The notes beneath the pieces are model-generated. The model worked only from the letters and a program-made list of their open reading frames with translations, did not search any database and was not told the origin of the DNA. From Achromobacter piechaudii NBRC 102461 (GTDB taxonomy: Bacteria; Pseudomonadota; Gammaproteobacteria; Burkholderiales; Burkholderiaceae_B), in the NCBI RefSeq assembly GCF_001571245.1, contig NZ_BCTK01000005.1, positions 186,001-250,000 on the forward strand: a DNA stretch of 64,000 nucleotides, written 5' to 3'. The position numbers and the translations under genes are program-made. Of this stretch, positions 10,224 through 17,889 are shown in pieces (the first letter of the stretch is position 1; every line of letters begins with the position of its first letter).

Positions 10224-10871
10224 ATGACCGCATCTGCCCCCCTCGCGTCCAAGCTGTCCGCCTTGCTGGCGGCCCGGGTCGTCCCCGTCCTGCGCTACAC
10301 CGATGCCGCCACCGCCGCCTATGCCGCCGAAGTGGCCGTGGCGGCCGGCTGCACCACGCTGGAATTGACCTGGACGATACCCGGCGTGACCGACCTGGTG
10401 CGCGCGCTGCGCGACAAGCACGGCTCCAGCCTGCTGCTGGGCGTGGGTACCGTGCTGGACGAAACCCAGGCGCGCGAAGCGCTGGTGGCCGGCGCCGATT
10501 TCCTGGTGTCGCCCGCCCTGGCCACCGAGATCGTCGACCTGGCCCACGCCGCCGACGCCTTGTGCCTGTTGGGCGCCTTCACGCCCACCGAAGTGCTGGC
10601 GGCCCGGCGCGCGGGCGTGGACGTGGTCAAGGTGTTCCCGGCCGACACCGGCGGCCCCAAGCACCTGGCCGCGCTCAAGTCCGTCTTTCCCGACACCATC
10701 TTCTGCCCGACGGGCGGCGTCACGCAGGACAACATGAGCACGTATTTCGCGGCTGGCGCGGCCCTGGTGGGCATCGGCAGCAACCTCTACGACAAGGCCG
10801 CCTTCGCCGCGCGCGATACCGCCGCCCTGGTCGCCCAGATCACCCGCACCCTGGAGGCTTCTCATGGCTGA
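10224..10871 (+). CDS. 2-dehydro-3-deoxy-6-phosphogluconate-type aldolase (Eda/DgoA family)
   Basis: A 215-residue class I aldolase of the KDPG/KHG family. It cleaves a 2-keto-3-deoxy-6-phospho sugar acid to pyruvate and an aldehyde phosphate, the last step of Entner-Doudoroff-type routes. The Schiff-base lysine is K136 in VVKVFPA, the acid/base residue is E47, and GTV (75-77) and TGGV follow as in the family. At the place of E. coli Eda Arg49, a substrate-binding residue, the sequence has Thr51 (LELTWT), so the substrate may not be plain KDPG; a galactonate or other stereoisomer is possible. AGAGGAAT precedes the ATG. The 3' end overlaps the kinase gene by 8 bp. Confidence 0.88.
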   Translation: MTASAPLASKLSALLAARVVPVLRYTDAATAAYAAEVAVAAGCTTLELTWTIPGVTDLVRALRDKHGSSLLLGVGTVLDETQAREALVAGADFLVSPALATEIVDLAHAADALCLLGAFTPTEVLAARRAGVDVVKVFPADTGGPKHLAALKSVFPDTIFCPTGGVTQDNMSTYFAAGAALVGIGSNLYDKAAFAARDTAALVAQITRTLEASHG

Positions 10872-11796
10872 CTTCGACATCGTTGCGCTGGGTGAGCCGC
10901 TGGTCGAGCTGAACCAGACCCACAAGGGCCAGCTGCAATACCTGCAAGGCTTTGGCGGCGATACGTCCAACGCCGTCATCGCGGCGGCCCGCCAGGGCGC
11001 GCGCTGCGCCTATCTGACGCGGGTCGGCAACGACGCCTTCGGCGCGCAGTTCCTGGATCTCTGGAAGGCCGAAGGGGTGGACACCTCGGGCGTGCAGGTC
11101 GACGGCGACGCCCACACCGGCCTGTATTTCGTGCAGCACGGCCCGGACGGCCACGCGTTCAGCTATCTGCGCCGGGGCTCGGCCGCCAGCCTGATGACGC
11201 CGGCGCTGCTGGAAAGCGGGCTGATCGAACGCAGCCGCTTCCTGCACGTCTCGGGCATCAGCATGGCCATCAGCACCAGCGCCTGCGACACGGTATTCGC
11301 CGCCATCGAACGCGCCCGCGCAGCGGGCACACAGGTCAGCCTGGATTCAAACCTGCGCCTGCGCCTGTGGCCCGTCGACCGCGCGCGCGCCATCCTGCGC
11401 GAAACCATGCGCCAGGCCGATCTGTTCCTGCCCAGCATGGACGATATGCAGCACATGACCGGCAACGACGACCCCGAACGCACGCTGGACTGGATTCGTG
11501 ACGGCGGCGCGACCGGCGTGGTCGTGTTGAAGCTGGGCAAGGACGGCTCCATCATCGACGACGGCAAGACCCGCGTGCCTATGGCCGCCTTGCGCGTCGA
11601 GGCGGTGGACGCCACCGGGGCCGGCGACTGCTTCGCGGGCAGCCTGATGGCGCGGCGCTGCCAGGGCGATAGTTGGGAAGATGCCGTGCGCTACGCCAAC
11701 GCGGCCGCCGCGCTGTCCACCCTGGGCTATGGCGCGGTCGATCCGCTGCCGCGCACGCCGCAGGTTCTGGAACGGCTCAAGGCGCTGGCCGGCTGA
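10864..11796 (+). CDS. kdgK: 2-keto-3-deoxygluconate-type sugar kinase (PfkB family)
   Basis: A 310-residue ribokinase-fold enzyme. The N-terminal GGDTSNAVIAAARQGA segment and the C-terminal DATGAGDCFAGSL signature (anion hole and catalytic Asp) place it in the PfkB family, closest in pattern to 2-dehydro-3-deoxygluconokinases. It would phosphorylate the keto-deoxy acid that the upstream aldolase then cleaves. The start overlaps the aldolase end by 8 bp with GGAGG just upstream, so the two are co-translated. No dehydratase or transporter for the sugar acid is adjacent. Confidence 0.88.
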   Translation: MADFDIVALGEPLVELNQTHKGQLQYLQGFGGDTSNAVIAAARQGARCAYLTRVGNDAFGAQFLDLWKAEGVDTSGVQVDGDAHTGLYFVQHGPDGHAFSYLRRGSAASLMTPALLESGLIERSRFLHVSGISMAISTSACDTVFAAIERARAAGTQVSLDSNLRLRLWPVDRARAILRETMRQADLFLPSMDDMQHMTGNDDPERTLDWIRDGGATGVVVLKLGKDGSIIDDGKTRVPMAALRVEAVDATGAGDCFAGSLMARRCQGDSWEDAVRYANAAAALSTLGYGAVDPLPRTPQVLERLKALAG

Positions 11797-11869
11797 GGCG
11801 GGCGAGGGCAGGTAGAGGTATTTCGGGGACGGGTTGAAGGCGGCCACATGGAGGCTCAAACCGCGTCCA

Positions 11870-11900
11870 TTGGCGCTGCCACGAATTTTCAGGCTAAAAT
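11870..11900 (+). promoter_or_regulatory. Weak candidate promoter for the 42-residue ORF
   Basis: TTGGCG (11870-11875) and TAAAAT (11895-11900) are separated by 19 bp, in the gap between kdgK and the small ORF. The -10 match is fair, the -35 partial and the spacing long. It would give a 5' leader of about 75 nt. Confidence 0.3.
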
Positions 11901-11983
11901 GCCAAGTTATCCGAATTTTTTCCGCCAGCCTGATCCCCGGTTGTGCGGTGACTTTTTTCCGCAAATTCATCAGGAGAATCAAC

Positions 11984-12112
11984 ATGGCTGAACGCAAACG
12001 CGTGCGTCGTAACACCCTGGAACGCCGTTGCCTGGGCAAGGCCTTCAAGCGCTTGTTCGTCAAGTCGCCCAAGGGTGTGTTCAAGATGCTGGAAAAGATC
12101 AAGCGCGTCTAA
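11984..12112 (+). CDS. Small very basic protein, 42 residues, unknown function
   Basis: The ATG at 11984 follows a strong ribosome site (AGGAGA, 6 nt spacing), and the stop lies 18 bp before a strong terminator hairpin. The protein is packed with Arg and Lys (MAERKRVRRN at the start, LEKIKRV at the end), contains one Cys and has no membrane segment. Such composition suggests binding to nucleic acid or ribosomes, but I recognise no family, and it is not ribosomal protein L34 or L36. A longer in-frame reading from 11834 lacks a ribosome site. Its own leader, ribosome site and terminator argue that it is real. Confidence 0.6.
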   Translation: MAERKRVRRNTLERRCLGKAFKRLFVKSPKGVFKMLEKIKRV

Positions 12113-12130
12113 TCGACGTTCTTGGTTTGA

Positions 12131-12169
12131 AAAATCCCCGCAAGGCGCAAGCCTTGCGGGGATTTTTTT
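12131..12169. terminator. Strong bidirectional rho-independent terminator
   Basis: A perfect 16-bp stem (12131-12146 with 12151-12166) is closed by a GCAA tetraloop. A run of T follows on the plus strand (12163-12169) and a run of A on the left gives T on the minus strand. It separates the 42-residue ORF (plus) from the convergent LysR gene (minus) and can end both transcripts. Confidence 0.93.
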
Positions 12170-13145
12170 ATTCGGTCGCCGGGCCCAGCTTGGGCTTGAT
12201 GAAGTCCATGAACGCGCGTGTCTTGGCCGGCTGGATGCTGGACGGGTACACGACGAAGATCGAGATCGGGTCTACGGACCAGCCCGGCAGCACGCGCCGC
12301 AGCGAATTGCGCTTGATGATCGGGTCCAGCGCCTGGCAGTTCGGCATGCGGGTAATGGCCAGGTCCAGACCGGCAAGCGTGCCGGCGATGCTCATGTTGT
12401 TGGCGGCCAGATGGCCGCTGACGGGCACCACTTCGCTGATCGCGCCCTTGTGCAGCGTCCAGTGCGAATGCGCGTCGTCGATGGTGGTGCGCAGGCATTG
12501 GTGCTGCGTCAGGTCGGCCGGCGTCTTGGGTTCGCCATGGCGTTGCAGGTAGCGGTCGGAGGCATACAGGTGGTTGTCCAGCGAGACCAGTTCCTGCACC
12601 ACGGCGCCGCCAGGCCGCGCTGACCTGCCGCCATTGCTATCGCCATTGCCATTGATGGCCTCGGTCGGCGTGACCGAAAAATCCGCGTTGCGGCCAAACC
12701 GCAGCACCACGTCGAACGGCGTGCCCTGCGCGTCGGACGCGGTCATCATGCTCAGGTCGAACTCGCATTCGACGTCCGGATAGCGGTCAGTGAAGTCCTT
12801 GATGGTTTCCGGCAGCAGCCAAATCGCCAGGCTGTACGGCATGGACACGCGCAGGTTGCCGGACGGGCCGCCGGACAGCGACAGCAGCTGTTCATGCGCC
12901 AGGCGGGCCTCGTCGATAAGGCCCTGGCAGCGGCGCATATAAGCCGCGCCCGCTTCGGTCAGGTCCAGCCGCCGCGTGTTGCGGTTGATGAGCCGCAAGC
13001 CGATCGCGCGTTCCAGCTCGTTGATGCGCCGAGACAAGGTGGACGTGGGCATGTCCAGCGCGCGCGCGGCCATGCTGAAGCTCTTGCGCTTGGCGACCTC
13101 TACAAACAAGGCGATGTCATTGAGCTGGACGGTCGAAGCTTCCAT
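12168..13145 (-). CDS. LysR-family transcriptional regulator (CrgA-like branch)
   Basis: A 325-residue LysR protein. Residues 1-65 hold the DNA-binding domain (VQLNDIALFVEVAKRKSFS, then STLSRRINELE), and the rest is the effector domain. The form is typical of the large CrgA/DmlR-like group of proteobacterial repressors/activators. Residues about 163-180 form an unusual Gly/Asn/Ser-rich insert (NGNGDSNGG) inside the effector domain; the DNA there repeats GCCATTG. The target is unclear: the gene is divergent from a glycosyltransferase 223 bp away, with TTGACA at 13238 and a dyad ATTTG-N4-CAAAT at 13245-13258 in the gap. Confidence 0.87.
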   Translation of the reverse strand: MEASTVQLNDIALFVEVAKRKSFSMAARALDMPTSTLSRRINELERAIGLRLINRNTRRLDLTEAGAAYMRRCQGLIDEARLAHEQLLSLSGGPSGNLRVSMPYSLAIWLLPETIKDFTDRYPDVECEFDLSMMTASDAQGTPFDVVLRFGRNADFSVTPTEAINGNGDSNGGRSARPGGAVVQELVSLDNHLYASDRYLQRHGEPKTPADLTQHQCLRTTIDDAHSHWTLHKGAISEVVPVSGHLAANNMSIAGTLAGLDLAITRMPNCQALDPIIKRNSLRRVLPGWSVDPISIFVVYPSSIQPAKTRAFMDFIKPKLGPATE

Positions 13146-13368
13146 AGGCGTTCCGGATTTGGCCGCACGAGTTTACGCCACTCGCGCACGCCGCCACTTG
13201 CACGAATAAGCGCGATATTGCCTAAAAAGCGCATGGGTTGACAGATTTGATTGCAAATTTGAATGCGATGGCATCGGTTAGTGTTGGCATATCCCCTACA
13301 CTTCAGGCGAAAACAGACAGACCAAGACCGCAGCGGTGGCACGGAGATCGCAAAGGGGCACAGCAGGC

Positions 13369-14304
13369 ATGACCGATACACCAACGTTTTTCACCGTTCT
13401 GACGCCCACCTACAACCGGGCGGGTACGCTGCACCGGGTGTACGAATCTCTTTCCCGGCAGACCTTCAGGGACTTCGAATGGGTGGTGGTCGACGACGGC
13501 TCCACCGACAACACGCATGAGTCCATCCTGGACTGGCAGACGCGCGCGGATTTTCCCATCCGCTATATCTGGCAGAACAACCAGCACAAGAAGACCGCGT
13601 TCAATCGGGGCGTGCGCGAAGCCAATGGCCAGATGATCGTCGGCCTGGACAGCGACGACGAAATGCCGCCCGACGCGCTGGCCATCTTCAAGGAAGCCTG
13701 GGACGCCATCCCCCCGACGCGCCGCGATTCCTACGTGGCGGTGACGGGACTTTGCGCGCGGCCCGATGGCAGCATCGTTGGCGACCGCTATCCGCAGGAC
13801 GTGTTCGACAGCACGGCGGTGGACGTGTATTTCCGCTACCGCATCAAGGGCGAGAAATTCGGCTGTATGCGCACGGACATCCTGCGCAAATACCCGTTTC
13901 CGGAAGACGTGGCCGGCTTCGTGCCCGAAAGCCTGGTGTGGTGGGCGATTGCGCGCGCCGGCTATCTCAGCCGCTTCATCAACCGGGTGGTGCGCACCTA
14001 TCACGACACGCCCGGGGGCCTGTCGCAAGGCGCGGTCTCGGTCAGCAACAATGCCCAGGGCCTGTACCTGCTGGCCTGGGACATGCTCCAGCATCATCTG
14101 GAATTCTTCCGTTTCCGGCCGCGTGAATTCATCATGGCGGCGGCGCGCTACACGCGCTTTCGCCTGCACCTGAAGCATTCGGGCGTGCCCACGGCGGTGG
14201 GCGCCTACAAGCTGACCAACCCCATGGCGACCTTCATGGTGGCGGTGATGTGGCCGCTGGGCTATGCGCTGTATCGGCGCGACCGACGGCGCGGCGTGGC
14301 TTAG
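13369..14304 (+). CDS. Family 2 glycosyltransferase
   Basis: A 311-residue GT-A fold enzyme that would transfer a sugar from a nucleotide-sugar donor to a surface glycan or lipid. The N-terminal half carries the GT2 hallmarks: FTVLTPTYNRAGTL, the nucleotide-binding VVVDDGSTDN and a metal-binding acidic motif (LDSDDEMP). The C-terminal 40 residues include one hydrophobic stretch (PMATFMVAVMWPLGYAL) that could anchor it to the membrane, followed by a basic tail. I took the ATG at 13369; a start at 13336 is possible. No other glycan genes are nearby, so the product is unknown. The 3' end overlaps livF by 4 bp, tail to tail. Confidence 0.85.
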   Translation: MTDTPTFFTVLTPTYNRAGTLHRVYESLSRQTFRDFEWVVVDDGSTDNTHESILDWQTRADFPIRYIWQNNQHKKTAFNRGVREANGQMIVGLDSDDEMPPDALAIFKEAWDAIPPTRRDSYVAVTGLCARPDGSIVGDRYPQDVFDSTAVDVYFRYRIKGEKFGCMRTDILRKYPFPEDVAGFVPESLVWWAIARAGYLSRFINRVVRTYHDTPGGLSQGAVSVSNNAQGLYLLAWDMLQHHLEFFRFRPREFIMAAARYTRFRLHLKHSGVPTAVGAYKLTNPMATFMVAVMWPLGYALYRRDRRRGVA

Positions 14305-15044
14305 GCCGTGGCCGCGCCGTGGCCCAGGCCCAGATAGATCTCGACCACGCGCGGGTCCACCGCGACCTGCGCGGCCGGCCCTTCAAGCGTGACCGTGCCC
14401 GTCTCCAGCACGTAGGCGTAGTCGGCTACTTGCAGCGCCGCGCGCGCATTCTGTTCGATCAGCAGAATCGACACGCCCATTTCACGCAGCCGCGCCACGA
14501 TCTTGAACACTTCGCGCACGATACGCGGCGCCAGCCCCAGGCTGGGTTCGTCCAGCATCAGCAGGCGCGGCTTGGCCATCAGCGCGCGGCCCACGGCCAG
14601 CATCTGGCGTTCACCGCCCGATAGCGTGCCCGCCAGTTGCGCGTGGCGTTCCTTCAGGCGGGGAAACAGTTCATACACTTCCGCCAAGGTCTGTTCCTGA
14701 TCGCGCAGGCCGCTGCGAAAGCGGTGGAAGCCGCCCAGCATCAGGTTGTCCTGCACTGTCATTTCGGCGAACAGCTCGCGCTTTTCGGGCACCAGGTTCA
14801 TGCCGGCCGCCACCATTTCCTCGATCTCGGCGTGTTCCTGCGGCTTGCCGCCAAACTCGATCTGGCCGCTGGAGGGCAGCACGCCCATGATGGCCGACAG
14901 CAAGGTGGTCTTGCCCGCGCCATTGGGGCCGATCACCGTCACGATCTGGCCTTCGCCCACCGTCAGGCTCACGCCCGACACCGCTTCGACCTTGTCGTAG
15001 GCCACGCGCAGATCGCGCACTTGCAGCAGATTCGCGCTCATCAT
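14301..15044 (-). CDS. livF: Branched-chain-type ABC transporter ATP-binding protein (LivF)
   Basis: A 247-residue ABC ATPase with Walker A GPNGAGKT, signature LSGGERQ, Walker B LLMLDEPSLGLAP and switch His replaced by the usual LivF ending LIEQN. LivF-type ATPases pair with LivG to energise uptake of branched-chain amino acids or, in many soil bacteria, aromatic acids and amides. It is the last gene of the long minus-strand run and overlaps the preceding permease/ATPase fusion by 4 bp (ATGA), which implies translational coupling. Confidence 0.93.
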   Translation of the reverse strand: MMSANLLQVRDLRVAYDKVEAVSGVSLTVGEGQIVTVIGPNGAGKTTLLSAIMGVLPSSGQIEFGGKPQEHAEIEEMVAAGMNLVPEKRELFAEMTVQDNLMLGGFHRFRSGLRDQEQTLAEVYELFPRLKERHAQLAGTLSGGERQMLAVGRALMAKPRLLMLDEPSLGLAPRIVREVFKIVARLREMGVSILLIEQNARAALQVADYAYVLETGTVTLEGPAAQVAVDPRVVEIYLGLGHGAATA

Positions 15045-16834
15045 TCCACTCCGCCCAGATAGGCTTCAAGCACTGCGGGGTTGTGCTGGATCTCGGTGGG
15101 CAGGCCCTCGGCGATCTTCTCGCCAAAGTCCATGACCACGACGCGGTCCACCAGCCCCATCACGAAGTCCATGTCGTGTTCCACCAGCAAAATGGCCATG
15201 CCCTCCGAGCGCAGCTTCTTGAGCAGTTCGGCCAGTTCGCACTTTTCCTGATAACGCAGCCCGGCCGCCGGTTCGTCCAGCAGCAGGATGCAGGGGTCGG
15301 AGGCCAGCGCGCGCGCGATTTCCAGGATGCGTTGCTGCCCCAGCGCCAGCGAACCGGCTTCGTCGTGCAGGTGCTTGCCCAGCCCCACGCGTTCGACCTG
15401 ACGCGCCGCTTCGGCCAGCAGCCGCGCTTCCTCGGCGCGATCCAGCCGCCACGCGGCCGGCAGCACGCCGCGATGGCCGCGCAGGTGCGCGCCGATCGCC
15501 ACGTTTTCCAGCACGCTCATGCGGCCCAGCAGGCGCACGTGTTGGAAGGTGCGCGACAAGCCCAGCCGCGCGATCTTGCGCGCGCCCGCGCCCGCCACCG
15601 ACTGCCCCAGCAGCGTGACCTGCCCGGAAGTGGGCGTGTCGACCCCGGAAATCTGGTTGAACATCGTGCTCTTGCCCGCGCCGTTGGGGCCGATCAGCGC
15701 CAGGATTTCGCCCGCGCGTATCTCCAGGTTCATGGCATTGTTGGCGACCAGGCCGCCGAACTTGCGCGTGACGTCCACGGCCTTGAGCACCACCTCGCCG
15801 CGCGTGGGCATGGGCTTGCGCGGCAGCGGTTCGGCGTTCATGTCGACGCGGCGCACTACCTTTTTCACCCGGATCCAGCGGGTCAGCACCGGCCACAAAC
15901 CACTACGCGCGCGATGCAGCAACAACACCATGCCGAAGCCGAAGACGATGACTTCAAAGTTGCCGGTCTGCCCCAGCAGCTTGGGCAACCAATCCTGCAA
16001 CCATTGTTTGAGCACGGTGAACACGCCCGCGCCCACCAGCGCGCCCCAGACCTGTCCCGCGCCGCCGATCACGGTCATGAACAGGTATTCGATGCCCATC
16101 TGCAAGCCGAAGGGGTTGGGGTTCACGAAGCGCTGCATGTGCGCGTACAGCCAGCCCGACGCGCAGGCCTGCAACGCCGCGATGATGAAGATCACCATGC
16201 GCGAGCGCGCCGTGTTCACGCCCATGGATTCGGCCATCACGCGGCCGCCCTTGAGCGCGCGGATGGCGCGGCCCTCGCGCGAATCCAGCAGATTCTGCGT
16301 GGACCACACCGCCACCAGCAGGAACGCCCAGATCAGGTAATAGATGCTGCCGCCCTGGTTCAGCGTCCAGCCGAACAGGTTGATCGCCGGAATGTCGGGA
16401 ATGCCCGTGTGGCCGCCCAGCCCTTCGACCGAACCGAACGCGAAGTACAGCGACAGGCCCCAGGCGATGGTGCCCAGCGGCAGGAAGTGGCCCGACAGCT
16501 TGAGCGTGATCGCGCCCAGCAGATAGGCGATCAGCAGCGTCAGCGCCAGGCCGGCCAGCAGCGTCAGCCAGGGCGACGCGCCCAGCCACGCCAGCCACGA
16601 CGGCAGCGTATCGGCGCGGGTGGTCAGCAGCGCCGTGGTGTACGCGCCCACGCCCACGAAGGCGGCCTGGCCGAAGCTGGTCAAGCCGCCCACGCCGGTC
16701 AGCAGCACCAGGCCCAGCGCCACCAGCGCGTACAGGCCGATGTAGTTCAGCAAGGTCACATAGAACGGCGGCAGGGCCAGCGGCCCCAAGGCCAGCAGCG
16801 CCAGGAATGCGACGAGGATGATGCGGGGATTCAT
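15041..16834 (-). CDS. livM: Fused Liv-type permease and ATP-binding protein (LivM-LivG)
   Basis: A 597-residue fusion. Residues 1-310 are a LivM-type permease with about eight to nine hydrophobic segments and the GLTSFGQAAFVGVGAY loop near 50-65. Residues 345-597 are a LivG-type ATPase with Walker A GPNGAGKS (382-389), Q-loop SRTFQHVRL, a slightly altered signature (LALGQQR) and Walker B ILLLDEPAAGL. Such fusions occur in several proteobacterial Liv systems and fix a 1:1 ratio of the two subunits. It overlaps livH upstream and livF downstream by 4 bp each. Codon use and frame are continuous through the linker, so the fusion looks genuine. Confidence 0.93.
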   Translation of the reverse strand: MNPRIILVAFLALLALGPLALPPFYVTLLNYIGLYALVALGLVLLTGVGGLTSFGQAAFVGVGAYTTALLTTRADTLPSWLAWLGASPWLTLLAGLALTLLIAYLLGAITLKLSGHFLPLGTIAWGLSLYFAFGSVEGLGGHTGIPDIPAINLFGWTLNQGGSIYYLIWAFLLVAVWSTQNLLDSREGRAIRALKGGRVMAESMGVNTARSRMVIFIIAALQACASGWLYAHMQRFVNPNPFGLQMGIEYLFMTVIGGAGQVWGALVGAGVFTVLKQWLQDWLPKLLGQTGNFEVIVFGFGMVLLLHRARSGLWPVLTRWIRVKKVVRRVDMNAEPLPRKPMPTRGEVVLKAVDVTRKFGGLVANNAMNLEIRAGEILALIGPNGAGKSTMFNQISGVDTPTSGQVTLLGQSVAGAGARKIARLGLSRTFQHVRLLGRMSVLENVAIGAHLRGHRGVLPAAWRLDRAEEARLLAEAARQVERVGLGKHLHDEAGSLALGQQRILEIARALASDPCILLLDEPAAGLRYQEKCELAELLKKLRSEGMAILLVEHDMDFVMGLVDRVVVMDFGEKIAEGLPTEIQHNPAVLEAYLGGVE

Positions 16835-17871
16835 TCGTCTTCTTCCTCGACGTGATGGCTTTTCAACGAGCGCCAGAGCAACACGGGGATGATCAGCGTG
16901 AAGACGATGATTTCCTTGTAGGCGCTGGCCCAGAACGACGAGAAGGCTTCGATCAGTCCGACCAGCACCGCGCCGGCGGCGGCCAGCGGGTAGCTGACCA
17001 GCCCGCCGATGATGGCGCCGACGAAGCCTTTAAGACTGACCATGAAGCCGGAATCGAAATACATGGTGGTGATGGGGGCGATGAGTATCCCCGACACCGT
17101 GCCGATCAAGGCGGCAAGAAAGAACGTGGCGCGGCCCGCGAAGATGGGCGAAATGCCCATCAGCCGCGCGCCCAGCCGGTTGAACGCCGCGGCGCGCAGC
17201 GCCTTGCCGTACATCGATCGTTCAAAGAACTGGTACAGCACGATGATCAGCACCGCCGATACCGCCACCACCCACAAGGCCTGGCTGTTGACGTTGATGG
17301 GCCCCAGCGCCAGGCTGGCGTCCGAGAACGGCGCGGTGCGCGCGCCTTCCGCGCCAAAGGCCAGCAGCCCCAGGCCGACCAGCGCCAGGTGCACGGCGAT
17401 CGACACGATCAGCAGCACCAGCGTCGAGGCCGAGGCGATCGGCTGGTAGAACAGCCGATACAGCTGCGGCCCCATCGGCACCACCAGCAGCAGCGTCAAC
17501 AGGGCTTGCACGGCCATCGGCAGCTGCGCCAGCGGCAAGCGGTACAACAGGCCCGCCAGGATCAGCGGGTAGATCGCCTTGGCCGCGATGCGCCAAAGCC
17601 CACGGGAACGGCCCGGGCGTCGGGCCCGCGCCATCAGGTCGGCCACGGCTTCGGCCAGCGCGAACGCCAGCAGCAGCCACACCAGCAGCACGGGCTTGCC
17701 GGCCTGGATGGCCGCCATGGTCAGCGCGCCGAAGGCGACGAACTCGCCCTGGGGGATGAACAGCACGCGGGTAACGGTGAAGACCAGCAGGATCGACAAC
17801 GCCAGCAACGCATAGATCGCGCCGTTGGTGATGCCGTCCTGCCCGAGTATCAAGGCGATCTGAGCATTCAT
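16831..17871 (-). CDS. livH: Branched-chain-type ABC transporter permease (LivH)
   Basis: A 346-residue inner-membrane permease. The N-terminal ITNGAIYALLALSILLVFTVTRVLFIPQGEFVAFGA-like region is typical of LivH. It is some 40-50 residues longer than usual because of a basic cytoplasmic loop near residues 80-95 (ARARRPGRSRG) and an added hydrophobic hairpin. The C-terminus is acidic (HHVEEEDE). It forms the translocation pore with the LivM part of the next gene. The gap to the binding-protein gene is 18 bp. Confidence 0.92.
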   Translation of the reverse strand: MNAQIALILGQDGITNGAIYALLALSILLVFTVTRVLFIPQGEFVAFGALTMAAIQAGKPVLLVWLLLAFALAEAVADLMARARRPGRSRGLWRIAAKAIYPLILAGLLYRLPLAQLPMAVQALLTLLLVVPMGPQLYRLFYQPIASASTLVLLIVSIAVHLALVGLGLLAFGAEGARTAPFSDASLALGPINVNSQALWVVAVSAVLIIVLYQFFERSMYGKALRAAAFNRLGARLMGISPIFAGRATFFLAALIGTVSGILIAPITTMYFDSGFMVSLKGFVGAIIGGLVSYPLAAAGAVLVGLIEAFSSFWASAYKEIIVFTLIIPVLLWRSLKSHHVEEEDE

Positions 17872-17889
17872 GCGAACAAGTCCAAGCCG

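Noticed and set aside
13238..13266. TTGACA upstream of the glycosyltransferase as a full sigma-70 promoter
   Set aside because: No acceptable -10 at 16-18 bp; kept only as a note under the neighbouring LysR gene.
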